From Actinomadura craniellae (GTDB taxonomy: Bacteria; Actinomycetota; Actinomycetes; Streptosporangiales; Streptosporangiaceae), in contig NZ_QLYX01000020.1 of the NCBI RefSeq assembly GCF_003289645.1, positions 79,783 to 143,782 of the forward strand: DNA of 64,000 nt, written 5' to 3'. This document shows positions 42,579-50,907 of this stretch, one piece after another. Each line of letters begins with the position of its first letter. Position 1 is the stretch's first letter. The notes beneath the pieces were generated by a model. The model had not been told where the DNA came from, did no database searches, and was given only the letters and a program-made list of their open reading frames with translations. Both the position numbers and the translations under genes were made by a program.

Positions 42579-43052
42579 TCAGCCGGACTGGCCGGGCCGG
42601 TAGTCGCCCGCGGGCTGCTGGATGATGACGTTCAGGCGGTTGAAGGCGTTGATGAGAGCGATGAGGGACACCAGGGCGGCCAGTTGCTCCTCGTCGTAGT
42701 GCTTGGCGGCGTTCGCCCAGATCTCATCGGTGACGCCGCCGGCGGCGTCGGCGATGCGGGTGCCCTGCTCGGTGAGTTCCAGGGCGGCCCGCTCGGCCTC
42801 GGTGAAGACCGTGGCCTCCCGCCAGGCCGCGACCAGGTTGAGCCGCAGCGAGGTCTCCCCGGCGTGCGCGGCCTCCTTGGTGTGCATGTCGAGGCAGCCG
42901 GCGCAGCCGTTGATCTGGCTGGCCCGGATCTTCACCAGCTCCTGGGTCGCCGCCGGCAGCGCCGAGCCGGTCAGGCTCTTGCTCGCCGAGACGAAATGCT
43001 TGACGGTCCTCATCGCGACGTCGCTGCCCAGGTAGTCGAGCCGAGCTTCCAT
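42579..43052 (-). CDS. AhpD-like carboxymuconolactone decarboxylase family protein
   Basis: The 157-residue protein has the peroxidase motif INGCAGCLDMH (CxxC with the following His, near residue 48) of AhpD-type CMD proteins, which act as thiol-dependent peroxidases or disulphide reductases. ATG 43052 follows AGGAGGACGTC. Upstream lies an exact ECF41-type promoter, and an ECF41 sigma gene sits at 48104. This matches the known link between ECF41 factors and carboxymuconolactone decarboxylase, oxidoreductase or epimerase genes. Confidence 0.88.
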   Translation of the reverse strand: MEARLDYLGSDVAMRTVKHFVSASKSLTGSALPAATQELVKIRASQINGCAGCLDMHTKEAAHAGETSLRLNLVAAWREATVFTEAERAALELTEQGTRIADAAGGVTDEIWANAAKHYDEEQLAALVSLIALINAFNRLNVIIQQPAGDYRPGQSG

Positions 43053-43088
43053 GACGTCCTCCTTGCTGTTGATCGCTTCCACCTCGTA

Positions 43089-43115
43089 GACGGGATCGGC
43101 CGCCCGGATGTGACA
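43089..43115 (-). promoter_or_regulatory. ECF41-type promoter of the AhpD-like gene
   Basis: Read on the minus strand, TGTCACA (43115-43109), 16 bp, then CGTC (43092-43089), which is the published ECF41 consensus TGTCACA-N16-CGTC with no mismatch. The -10 element lies 37 bp upstream of ATG 43052, leaving a leader of about 30 nt with a good ribosome site. Confidence 0.8.
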
Positions 43116-43257
43116 GCGATCCGCACCTCGCCCCGTGCGCACGGGTCGCACATCGGGACCGATCGCGGGTGCTGTTGACCCCCGGCACCGGAAAGGCCGA
43201 TCCTGCGGAGAGCACGCGTCCCGGCGGAACCCGGGAGAACCCGCAGGTCTGGTGGAG

Positions 43258-43959
43258 ATGACGGAGCAACAGTGGGGCCTTCTCATCCCGGGCGTCATGC
43301 TGGGCGGTCTCATCGTCGCCGTGGTGGTGGCGGAGCTGAGGTCGAAGGCCGCGGACCGGCGCGCCGAGCAGGCCGACCGCCGGCATCCCCAGGAACTCCG
43401 GAGCTGGGCCGCCGCGCACGGCTGGGACTTCCACGAGGGCGATGTGGCGGCGGCCTGGCGCGGGCGGTTCGCCGACCTGGAGAGGTTCCGGGTCAACCGC
43501 CTGGTCACCGGATCCGTGCGAGGGCTGCGGGTGACCGCGGCGGACTGCGTCCACTCCACCGAGATCCACGAATCCGCCCCCGATGTGGACGGCGTCACGG
43601 TGCCGGTGCACTACTGGCTGACACACCGCCTCGCCGTCCACGTCGCGCACCTGCCGGGCGACTGGCCAGAGGTCACGGTGGCCAAGCGCCTTCGCGCGGA
43701 GACCGCGTACGGCCTGACCGGAGTGCCGGAGTTCGACCGGTGGTTCCACGTCGGCACCTCAGATCCGCGGGCGGCCCGCGCGCTGTTCTCCCCCGCGCTC
43801 GTCGACGCCCATCTGAACGGCCAGGTGCCGCCATCGTGGAGCCTGCGCGATGGCGAGCTCCTCATCGAGGACCGCCGCGACCGGCTCCAGCCACAGCTGA
43901 TCCTGCCTCAGGCCGAGAAGCTACGCCGGCTCGCCGAACTGCTCGGACACCGCACCTGA
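43258..43959 (+). CDS. Membrane-anchored hypothetical protein
   Basis: The 233-residue protein has one N-terminal membrane helix (LLIPGVMLGGLIVAVVVAEL, residues 8-27), a basic linker and a cytoplasmic domain starting RSWAAAHGWDFHEGD. The domain is beta-rich with VTGSVRGLRVTAADCVHS and ends in a helix LPQAEKLRRLAELLG. It resembles many actinomycete proteins of unknown function. ATG 43258 is preceded by GGTGGAG. It is divergent from the AhpD-like gene. Confidence 0.7.
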   Translation: MTEQQWGLLIPGVMLGGLIVAVVVAELRSKAADRRAEQADRRHPQELRSWAAAHGWDFHEGDVAAAWRGRFADLERFRVNRLVTGSVRGLRVTAADCVHSTEIHESAPDVDGVTVPVHYWLTHRLAVHVAHLPGDWPEVTVAKRLRAETAYGLTGVPEFDRWFHVGTSDPRAARALFSPALVDAHLNGQVPPSWSLRDGELLIEDRRDRLQPQLILPQAEKLRRLAELLGHRT

Positions 43960-44020
43960 TCTCCACCGCTCCCGTGCGCTGTCCCCGCCGCGCCGTCACC
44001 CCGAGCGGGGCGGCGCGCCG

Positions 44021-44866
44021 TCACGAGAGCGTCAGCCGCTGGGTGCCGAGGACCGACAGCAGCCGGAGCTTGTCGTGGCTGTCGGTGCCGGGCGCAGCGG
44101 TGAAGATCATGAGTGCCTGGAACTGGTCGGGATCGAACAGCGTCTGCCCGTAGACGTCGATCGCGCCGACATCGCGGTGGAGGATCCGCTTCATCTCGCA
44201 GTACTGCGTGGGGACGGGCTGCCGTTCCCACAACCGGGCGAACTCCTCGCTCTCGCGGGACAGCCCCTGGACGAGCTCGGCGACGGGCTCGCGGAGCGCC
44301 TCGTTCGCCGAGGCGGCGACCAGATGGCCCACGATCATCTCGGAGTGGTGCCGGTGGTCCTCGGCCGGAGTCCGTTCCCGCTCCCGGGGATCGGTGAACC
44401 AGCGGTAGATCCGGCTGCGCCGCCGGCCCACATGCGCCGTCTCGTCCCCGAGGAGCGCGACGGCGAGCGGCGTCTGCACGAGGGTTTCGCCGAGCTGCGT
44501 GACGACCTGGGCGGGCGTGTCCTGGAGGCGGGCGAGCACCCGCATCAGGCCGGCGTTCACGTGGTCGCGCCGGGCGACGCGGGCGGGCACCGCGTATCCG
44601 GCCAGGCGGAAGAGATGGTCACGCTCGTCGAGCGTCAGCTGCAGCCCGCGCGCGAGGGCGGCGAGGATCTGCTCGGAGGGCACCGGGCCGCCGTACTGCT
44701 CGATCTTGCTGTAGTAGTCGCTCGAAACCCCGCTCAGCACGGCCACCTCCTCCCGGCGCAACCCGCTCGTGCGGCGGCGTGGCCCGCGCGGCATGCCCAC
44801 GTCCTCGGGTGTGAGCGCTTCGCGCCGGGCCCTGATGAACTCGGCGAGCCGCCGTCGCTCGATCAT
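44021..44866 (-). CDS. XRE regulator with MmyB-like ligand domain
   Basis: The 281-residue regulator has an N-terminal XRE HTH (RRTSGLRREEVAVLSGVSSDYYSKIEQ near residue 32) and the MmyB-like PAS-type ligand domain from about residue 105 (LQDTPAQVVTQLGETLVQTPLAVALLGDE, then RSRIYRWFTDPRER). In this family the domain binds a fatty acid or similar ligand. It is divergent from the aldehyde dehydrogenase gene across 230 bp and probably controls it (inference from gene order). Confidence 0.87.
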   Translation of the reverse strand: MIERRRLAEFIRARREALTPEDVGMPRGPRRRTSGLRREEVAVLSGVSSDYYSKIEQYGGPVPSEQILAALARGLQLTLDERDHLFRLAGYAVPARVARRDHVNAGLMRVLARLQDTPAQVVTQLGETLVQTPLAVALLGDETAHVGRRRSRIYRWFTDPRERERTPAEDHRHHSEMIVGHLVAASANEALREPVAELVQGLSRESEEFARLWERQPVPTQYCEMKRILHRDVGAIDVYGQTLFDPDQFQALMIFTAAPGTDSHDKLRLLSVLGTQRLTLS

Positions 44867-45095
44867 CGCCGCGCACCCGCCGGGGACGGCTCGACGCCGA
44901 TGCCCGCGGTCGGGGCCCGCTCACCTCGCGGGCCGGTCACGTCCTGCACGTCTCCTCCGTGGATCGGGGTTCCCTCACCATCGTGAACGCGGTCGCGGCG
45001 GTGAACCATGCCCTGGTCGAGCAAGGTGAGGCGGCGGGCGAGCCTTGCCAAGGCCGGGCATGGATGTCCGGTTCCGCGGCGCCCAGGCTGGAGGC

Positions 45096-46562
45096 ATGAC
45101 AGCTACACACGCACATCTGGCAGCCCCGGGACACTGGATCGACGGAGGCTTCACGGAGGATGTCCACGCCCGCATCGAGGTCGTCAGCCCCGTCACCGGC
45201 TCGGTCGTGGCGACCGTGCCGTCCGGCACCGCGGCCGACGTCGACCGGGCGGTGGCGGCGGCGCGCGCGGCCCTGCCCGGCTGGGCGGGGACCCCCACGA
45301 GCACGCGCGCGAAGACGCTCGCCCGGCTCGCCCAGGAACTCACCGCACGCAACGAGCAGATCGCGCAGGCCATCACCGCCGAGATCGGCGCGCCGATCGG
45401 CTTCGCGCGGATGGCGCAGGCCGGCCTCCCGGCAGCCGTGGCCGCGGCGACCGCGGAGCTCGAACCGTCGGTCGAGTGGGCCGAGCGGGCCGGAGACTCG
45501 CTGATCGTCCGCGAGCCCGTCGGCGTCGTCGGAGCGATCACCCCGTGGAACTTCCCCCTCCAGCAGACGATGACGAAGATCGCCCCGGCGCTCCTGGCCG
45601 GGAACACGATCGTGTTCAAGCCCGCCGAACTGGCCCCGCTGACCGCGGCGATCCTCGCCGGGGCGATCGCGGCGGCGGGGATCCCCGCCGGGGTCTTCAA
45701 CGTCGTCTACGGCAGCGGCGCCGTCGTCGGCGAGGCGATCGCGGCGCACCCCGGCATCGACATGCTCTCGTTCACCGGCTCGACCGCCGTCGGCAAGCGC
45801 GTCTCGGTCCTCGCCGCGCAGAACGTCAAGCGGGTCGGGCTGGAACTCGGCGGCAAGTCGGCCAACATCATCCTCGACGGGGCCGACCTGGAGCACGCGG
45901 TCGCGGAGACCCTGGTGAACTCGTGGAGCAACAGCGGCCAGGCGTGCGGGGCGTGGACCCGGCTGCTCGTCCCCGCCGACCGCCACGACGAGATCGTGAC
46001 CAGGCTCGCCGAGGCCGCCGCCGCCTACACGGTGGGAGACCCCGCCGACGAATCGGTCCGGCTGGGCCCCCTCGCCTCGCAGAAACAGTGGGAACGCGTG
46101 AACGCCTACATCGAGCAGGGCATCGCCGAAGGCGCGACGCTCGCCTACGGCGGCCCCGGGCGGATCCCCGGCCTCGAGTCGGGCGCCTACATCCGTCCGA
46201 CGATCTTCGCGAACGTCGCGCCCGACTCCACGATCGCCCAGGAGGAGATCTTCGGCCCCGTCCTCTCGGTCATCCCGTACACGACCGAGGACGAGGCGAT
46301 CGAGATCGCCAACTCGACGATCTACGGGCTCAACGCCGCGGTCTTCGGCGCGCCCGAGGACGCGCTGCGGGTCGCCCACCGGCTCCAGGTGGGCCAGGTG
46401 TACCTGAACGGGGCGGGCCTGAACATGCTGGCGCCGTTCGGCGGCTACAAGCAGTCGGGCAACGGGCGCGAGTTCGGCCGCCACGGGGTGGAGGAGTTCA
46501 CCGAGGTCAAGGCCATCCAACTGGGCGAAACAGCGCCCGCGGCCGGCCAGGGCCCGCTGTAA
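45096..46562 (+). CDS. NAD(P)+-dependent aldehyde dehydrogenase
   Basis: The 488-residue ALDH-superfamily enzyme has the NAD site PWNFPLQQTMTKIAPALLAGN near residue 152, catalytic Glu in LELGGKSANI near 250, and catalytic Cys in SGQACGAWTRL near 285, with the C-terminal FGGYKQSGNGREFG. It oxidises an aldehyde to the acid; substrate unknown. ATG 45096 fits the family start, although GGAGG is very close to it; ATG 45060 is an alternative. It is divergent from the MmyB-type regulator and ends at a strong hairpin. Confidence 0.88.
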   Translation: MTATHAHLAAPGHWIDGGFTEDVHARIEVVSPVTGSVVATVPSGTAADVDRAVAAARAALPGWAGTPTSTRAKTLARLAQELTARNEQIAQAITAEIGAPIGFARMAQAGLPAAVAAATAELEPSVEWAERAGDSLIVREPVGVVGAITPWNFPLQQTMTKIAPALLAGNTIVFKPAELAPLTAAILAGAIAAAGIPAGVFNVVYGSGAVVGEAIAAHPGIDMLSFTGSTAVGKRVSVLAAQNVKRVGLELGGKSANIILDGADLEHAVAETLVNSWSNSGQACGAWTRLLVPADRHDEIVTRLAEAAAAYTVGDPADESVRLGPLASQKQWERVNAYIEQGIAEGATLAYGGPGRIPGLESGAYIRPTIFANVAPDSTIAQEEIFGPVLSVIPYTTEDEAIEIANSTIYGLNAAVFGAPEDALRVAHRLQVGQVYLNGAGLNMLAPFGGYKQSGNGREFGRHGVEEFTEVKAIQLGETAPAAGQGPL

Positions 46563-46616
46563 CGATCGAAGGATTTCCCGAGCCCCCCAGTCCACCTCCG
46601 GCCCCTTGCCCGCGTG

Positions 46617-46656
46617 ATCGTTGAGGAGGGGTGGGGCCCCAGCCCTCCTCAACGAT
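46617..46656 (+). terminator. Near-perfect 40-bp hairpin after the aldehyde dehydrogenase
   Basis: ATCGTTGAGGAGGG (46617-46630) pairs perfectly with 46643-46656, and the inner TGGGGCCCCA continues the stem after one G-G mismatch. Its base shares GTGATCGTTGAGGA with the hairpin at 50838. Confidence 0.75.
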
Positions 46657-46742
46657 TGTGTGCCACGTCTCATCCGCGGACCCGTTACGCCGGGTGCGCG
46701 GCCGGTGTCTCAAGGGCGAGTCCACAACACGAGGGAGGCACG

Positions 46743-47903
46743 ATGAGCGGGAACAACGTCGAGGTGGTCGTGGTCGGCGGCGGGTACGGGGGCGTGATGG
46801 CGGCCAATCGCCTGGCCCGCCACGACGGCGTGTCGGTGACCCTGGTCAATCCGCGTCCCGACTTCGTCGAGCGGATCCGCCTGCACCAGTTCGTGACCGG
46901 TTCCGATGACGCGGTCGAGAGCTTCGGTTCGCTGCTGGGCGGGAACGTCCGGCTGGTGGTCGACACCGCGACCCGGATCGACGCCGCCGGGCGCCGGGTG
47001 TCGCTGGCGGGCGGTGGCACGGTCTCCTACGACTACCTCGTCTACGCGGTGGGGAGCGGCGCCGCCGATCCCGGCGTGCCCGGAGCGGCGGAGTTCGCCT
47101 ACACGGTGACGGACCTCGAAGGGGCGGAACAGCTGCGCACGGCGCTGGCCGCGACGCCCGCGACGGCCCCGGTGACCGTGGTCGGGGCCGGCCCGACCGG
47201 CATGGAGACCGCCGCCGAGCTGGCGGAAACGGGCCGCAAGGTCACCCTGGTCTGCGGCGAGGTGCTCGGCCCCTCCCTGCACCCCCAGGGCCGCCGCCCG
47301 GTCGCCCGGCGGCTCGCCAAGCTGGGTGTGACCGTCCTCGAAGGTCCCCGGGCGCGGGTGACGGAAGTGACGCGCGACGCCGTACGGCTCGCCGACGGCC
47401 ACGAACTGCCCAGCGCGGTGACGATCTGGACCGCGGGCTTCCACGTCCCGGACCTGGCCGCCCGCAGCGGGCTGCGCACCGACGCCGACGGCCGCCTGCT
47501 CACCGACTCGACGCTGACCAGCGTGGGCGATGCGCGCATCGTCGCCGCCGGGGACGCGGCCGTGATGACGGAGCGGCCGTTCCGGATGAGCTGCCAGGCC
47601 GCCGTGCAACTCGGTGCGGGGGCCGCCACCACGGTCCTGCGCCGGATCGCGGGGAAGACACCCACCCCCGTCCGGTTGATCTTCGGCGGGCAGTGCATCA
47701 GCCTCGGCCGGAACACGGGCGTCGCCCAGTTCTCCTACCTGAACGACAAGGTGAACGCGCTGCACATCAGCGGGCGGCTCGGCGCCAACGTCAAGGAGTT
47801 CGCCTGCAATCTCCCCCTCAAGCAGATGGCGTCCGGGGCACGCAAGGCCGGTTCCCGCGCATCCCACGGCGGGTACCGGTCGCCCGGAAACGCCTCAGCC
47901 TGA
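46743..47903 (+). CDS. FAD-dependent pyridine nucleotide-disulphide type oxidoreductase (NDH-2-like)
   Basis: The 386-residue flavoprotein has two Rossmann motifs: VVVVGGGYGGVMAANRLA at the N-terminus (FAD) and VTVVGAGPTGMETAAELAE near residue 142 (NAD(P)H), plus the late FAD motif RIVAAGDAAV near 268. It matches single-subunit NADH dehydrogenase-like or ferredoxin-reductase-like enzymes. ATG 46743 follows GGGAGG. It lies 200 bp before the ECF41 sigma gene on the same strand and fits the oxidoreductase class often paired with ECF41, but I see no exact ECF41 promoter before it. Confidence 0.85.
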   Translation: MSGNNVEVVVVGGGYGGVMAANRLARHDGVSVTLVNPRPDFVERIRLHQFVTGSDDAVESFGSLLGGNVRLVVDTATRIDAAGRRVSLAGGGTVSYDYLVYAVGSGAADPGVPGAAEFAYTVTDLEGAEQLRTALAATPATAPVTVVGAGPTGMETAAELAETGRKVTLVCGEVLGPSLHPQGRRPVARRLAKLGVTVLEGPRARVTEVTRDAVRLADGHELPSAVTIWTAGFHVPDLAARSGLRTDADGRLLTDSTLTSVGDARIVAAGDAAVMTERPFRMSCQAAVQLGAGAATTVLRRIAGKTPTPVRLIFGGQCISLGRNTGVAQFSYLNDKVNALHISGRLGANVKEFACNLPLKQMASGARKAGSRASHGGYRSPGNASA

Positions 47904-47916
47904 ACACCGCCCAACG

Positions 47917-47945
47917 CCCTGTTCGGCCGGTCCAGCCGGACAGGG
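47917..47945 (+). terminator. Hairpin after the FAD oxidoreductase
   Basis: CCCTGTTCGGC (47917-47927) pairs with GCCGGACAGGG (47935-47945), 11 bp with one G-U pair and a 7-nt loop, 14 bp after the stop codon. It suggests the sigma gene has its own promoter. Confidence 0.6.
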
Positions 47946-48103
47946 CCGGGCTGAAGTGACGAGCACACGACGCCGCGGCCGGGCGTCGGGGGTGCCGACC
48001 CGGCCTGATCAGCGGGGATGCTCCGCCGGCAGCGGACCGGGTACATGTTCCGCAGCCCGTCACCGGCACCCGGGGCCGACCACGAGGGAGCGAAGCGCAG
48101 GAC

Positions 48104-49003
48104 ATGAACGACCACAGCACCGACGACCTCGCGACGGAGTCCTTCGTCAGCTACCGCGACCTGCTGTTCACCGTCGCCTACGAGATGCTCGGATCGGCGG
48201 CGGACGCCGAGGACGTCCTCCAGGAGGTCTGGCTGCGCTGGGTCAAGGTCGACCTGGCGCAGGTGCGGGACCAGCGCGCCTACCTGGTACGGATCACGAC
48301 CCGGCAGGCGCTCAACCGGCTGCGCACCCTCAGCCGGCGCAAGGAGGCCTACGTCGGCCCCTGGCTGCCCGAGCCCCTGCTCACCACGCCCGACGTGGCC
48401 GAGGACGTCGAACTGGCCGAGAGCCTGTCGCTGGCGCTCATGTTCGTCCTCGAAACCCTCGCCCCCACCGAACGCGCCGTCTTCGTGCTGCACGAGGTCT
48501 TCGACATCGGCTACGACGACATCGCGGCCGCGATCGGCAAGAGCCCCGCCGCCGCACGCCAGATCGCCTACCGCGCACGCCGGCACGTCGACGCCCGCCG
48601 GCCGCGCACACCGGTCTCCCCGGAGGAGACCCGGGCCGTGCTGGACTCGTTCCAGCGCGCGCTCGTGACCGGGGACCTGCAGGGGCTGCTCGACGTCCTC
48701 GCCCCGGACGTCGTCTTCGTCAGCGACGGCGGCGGCCTCAGGCAGGCGGCCCTGCGGCCGGTCGCCGGCGTCGACAAGGTGCTCGCCTACATGGCCGGCA
48801 GCGTCGCCAAGGCCGGCGGCGCCTTCACCAGCGAACCCACGACGGTCAACGGCAACCCCGGGCTCATCCTGCGCCTGGACGGCGTGATCGACGGCGTGCT
48901 GGCCTTCCGCGTGGAGAACACCCGCGTCACGGGCCTCTACTACGTCCGCAACCCCGAAAAACTCACCCGGGTCGAGTCCGAAACCCCCCTCACCTCCCGC
49001 TGA
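48104..49003 (+). CDS. ECF41-family sigma factor (SigJ-like) with SnoaL-like C-terminal domain
   Basis: The 299-residue protein has sigma region 2 (YRDLLFTVAYEMLGSAADAEDVLQEVWLRW near residue 17), region 4 (LAPTERAVFVLHEVFDIGYDDIAAAIGKS near 118) and a C-terminal SnoaL/NTF2-like domain. The DGGG motif near residue 206 and the terminal NPEKL motif are hallmarks of ECF41 factors, where the extension replaces an anti-sigma factor. It probably transcribes the AhpD-like gene at 42579-43052 from its TGTCACA-N16-CGTC promoter. Confidence 0.92.
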   Translation: MNDHSTDDLATESFVSYRDLLFTVAYEMLGSAADAEDVLQEVWLRWVKVDLAQVRDQRAYLVRITTRQALNRLRTLSRRKEAYVGPWLPEPLLTTPDVAEDVELAESLSLALMFVLETLAPTERAVFVLHEVFDIGYDDIAAAIGKSPAAARQIAYRARRHVDARRPRTPVSPEETRAVLDSFQRALVTGDLQGLLDVLAPDVVFVSDGGGLRQAALRPVAGVDKVLAYMAGSVAKAGGAFTSEPTTVNGNPGLILRLDGVIDGVLAFRVENTRVTGLYYVRNPEKLTRVESETPLTSR

Positions 49004-49087
49004 CCGCCCCCGCGCCACGGCCGACCGAGGTGCGCGGCCACGACAAAGGCGAAGACGGCCCGGCCACGTCCCGGTGGCCTGGCGGGA

Positions 49088-49654
49088 TCAGATCGTGCCG
49101 AGGTCGATCTCCACCGGGAAGGGCGCCGCGACCTTGACCACCCCGGTGAACACCTCCCCGTCCCGGTAGATCCCGGCCGCCGGGTCGAGCACGTAGGTGT
49201 ACACCAGCGGGACGCCGGTGGCGGCCTGCTCGATCCGCCAGTAGAAAGCGATACCGGCCCTGGCGTACTGATCGGCCTTCACGATCCGGTCGGTGGTCTC
49301 CGAGCCCGGCGAGACGACCTCGGCGACCAGCAGCACATGCTCGGGGCGCGTAGGCGTGACATCAATCGTGTCCGCGCGGTACACGACGACATCCGGACGG
49401 CGGTTGGTGAGCGGCACATCCCGCAACCGGACGTCGAAGTCGGTATCGGCGTTCCAGTCCGGGCCCGCGGCGCTCTCCAGCGCGTTCGCCAGGATCCGGG
49501 CCAAGCGGTTATGGCGCTTGGACGCGCTGGGACTCACGACGACCATCCCGTCCACGATCTCTATGCCCGCGCACTGCTCCTCGGACCAGGAGTCGTACTG
49601 CTCTGCCGTGATCTGTTCGTGCATCCACGCGGGGGCGACCATCTCGGCGGTCAT
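49088..49654 (-). CDS. Uma2 family (DUF820) endonuclease-like protein
   Basis: The 188-residue PD-(D/E)XK superfamily protein has EIVDGMVVVSPSASKRHNRLARILANAL near residue 30, RRPDVVVYRAD near 83 and VAEVVSPGSETTDRIVKADQYARAGI near 102, with the Asp and Glu-x-Val metal-site pattern. Uma2 proteins are abundant in actinomycetes and cyanobacteria with no settled function. ATG 49654 follows GGGAGG. A second Uma2 gene lies at 53161-53769. Confidence 0.85.
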   Translation of the reverse strand: MTAEMVAPAWMHEQITAEQYDSWSEEQCAGIEIVDGMVVVSPSASKRHNRLARILANALESAAGPDWNADTDFDVRLRDVPLTNRRPDVVVYRADTIDVTPTRPEHVLLVAEVVSPGSETTDRIVKADQYARAGIAFYWRIEQAATGVPLVYTYVLDPAAGIYRDGEVFTGVVKVAAPFPVEIDLGTI

Positions 49655-49791
49655 GGTGTGCCTCCCTGAACCCGCTCGACGGGCCTGGTCCTGACCGCCC
49701 CAGCCTACTGTCCCCACACCCGCGCGGGCGCTTCCCGAACCGCCCGTTCCAGCTCCGAGGTCTCGGCAGCGGCGGGGACGGCCTCCCCGAC

Positions 49792-50181
49792 GTGGCGGCC
49801 GAGGCCGATCCGGCGTCACGCTGGCTCGTGGTGGGCCACGACGTGCTGGGTGGCCAGTTCGCCTGGGTGCCGGCCGAGCCCGGGGCGCCACCCACGATCC
49901 ACTACTTCGGCCCGGACGATCTCGGCTGGCAGAACCTGGAACAGGGGTACGCCGACTGGCTGTACGCCGTGCTCGCCGGCTCGCTGACCCGGTTCTACGA
50001 GACCCTGCGCTGGCCCGGCTGGGAGACCGAAGTGGCCGCACTCGGGCTGGACGAAGGCATCCACACCTGGCCGCCGCCATCGACCGTGGAGGGCGAGGAC
50101 CTGTCCAAGGTCTCCCGAAAGGCCGTTCTCATGGCGGGACTGGTCTCCTTCCACCACGAGATGGCACGGCAACTCGGCTGA
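49792..50181 (+). pseudogene. DUF2625 family protein, 5'-truncated
   Basis: The 129-residue frame matches the C-terminal two thirds of DUF2625 proteins: WLVVGHDVLGGQFAWVP, IHYFGPDDLGWQNLEQGYADWL and a helical end. The conserved family sequence continues in frame upstream of GTG 49792 (LGSGGDGLPDVAAEA from about 49762), but the N-terminal 70-80 residues expected of the family are absent; that space is occupied by the Uma2 promoter. It is probably a fragment, though a short functional version cannot be excluded. Confidence 0.6.
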
Positions 50182-50309
50182 GCCGACCCGATACCGGTGG
50201 TCCGATCCCTGCCCTGACGGGCACGCTCGACCTCGCACGCACGCCGCACCCGTTCACCGGAACCGCGGTGCTCGTTCACGCGACCGGCGGAAGGGAGTAG
50301 CGTGCGTCC

Positions 50310-50726
50310 GTGGTGCGTAGGTGGATGCTTCCCGTCCTGTTGGTGACGATCGGCCTGGTCGTCGCCGGCACGCAGGATTGGCCGTGGGCGGCGGCCTGGC
50401 TGGTGCCGTACGTGCTGGTGGCGGGGCTGCTGTCACCGTTGGTCTTTCCGCGGTCCCGCACCCAGGCCGAGGCCGAACGGCGGAGCGCGGTGGATGGGCG
50501 GCCGATCGTCTACTGGCGGCCCGGCTGCAAGTTCTGCCTGCGGTTGCGGCTGAAGCTCGGCCGGAACGCCCGGCTCGTCCACTGGGTGGACATCTGGCGG
50601 GATCCGGCGGGCGCCGCCGTGGTGCGGGGCATCGCGGACGGCAACGAGACGGTGCCGACCGTCGTCGTGGCGGGGGAAGGCCGGGTCAACCCCGATCCGG
50701 CCTGGCTCCGGTCGCAGCTTCGCTGA
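50310..50726 (+). CDS. Membrane-anchored glutaredoxin/mycoredoxin-like protein
   Basis: A 138-residue protein with two N-terminal hydrophobic segments (residues 6-20 and 26-44) followed by a glutaredoxin fold. The active site is GCKFC near residue 73 and the cis-Pro segment is NETVPTVVV near 111. It probably reduces mixed disulphides with mycothiol at the membrane (inference from the family in actinomycetes). GTG 50310 is the best start, with GGAAGGGAG some distance upstream. It is convergent with a secreted-protein gene. Confidence 0.8.
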   Translation: MVRRWMLPVLLVTIGLVVAGTQDWPWAAAWLVPYVLVAGLLSPLVFPRSRTQAEAERRSAVDGRPIVYWRPGCKFCLRLRLKLGRNARLVHWVDIWRDPAGAAVVRGIADGNETVPTVVVAGEGRVNPDPAWLRSQLR

Positions 50727-50837
50727 GGCCCTTCCCGTGACCGGTCCTCAGGCGTGTTTCGAAGTGGGCCGGGTTCCGATGGCCTTGGTTCGCTCGCACG
50801 GGACCCGGCCGCCCTGACGGGGCACGCCTTGCCTGCC

Positions 50838-50895
50838 CCGGTGATCGTTGAGGATAGGTGGTGCTCTGACACCACCTATCCTCAACGATCACCGG
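50838..50895. terminator. 26-bp perfect inverted repeat between convergent genes
   Basis: Arms 50838-50863 and 50870-50895 are perfectly complementary over 26 bp with a CTCTGA loop, the most stable hairpin in the window. It lies 12 bp from the stop of the gene on the minus strand and ends both transcripts. Confidence 0.85.
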
Positions 50896-50907
50896 CCCGG
50901 TGGGTGG

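Noticed and set aside
46690..46742. An ECF41 promoter before the FAD oxidoreductase (TGTCTCA)
   Set aside because: The -35 has a mismatch and ACGA, not CGTC, follows at 16 bp.
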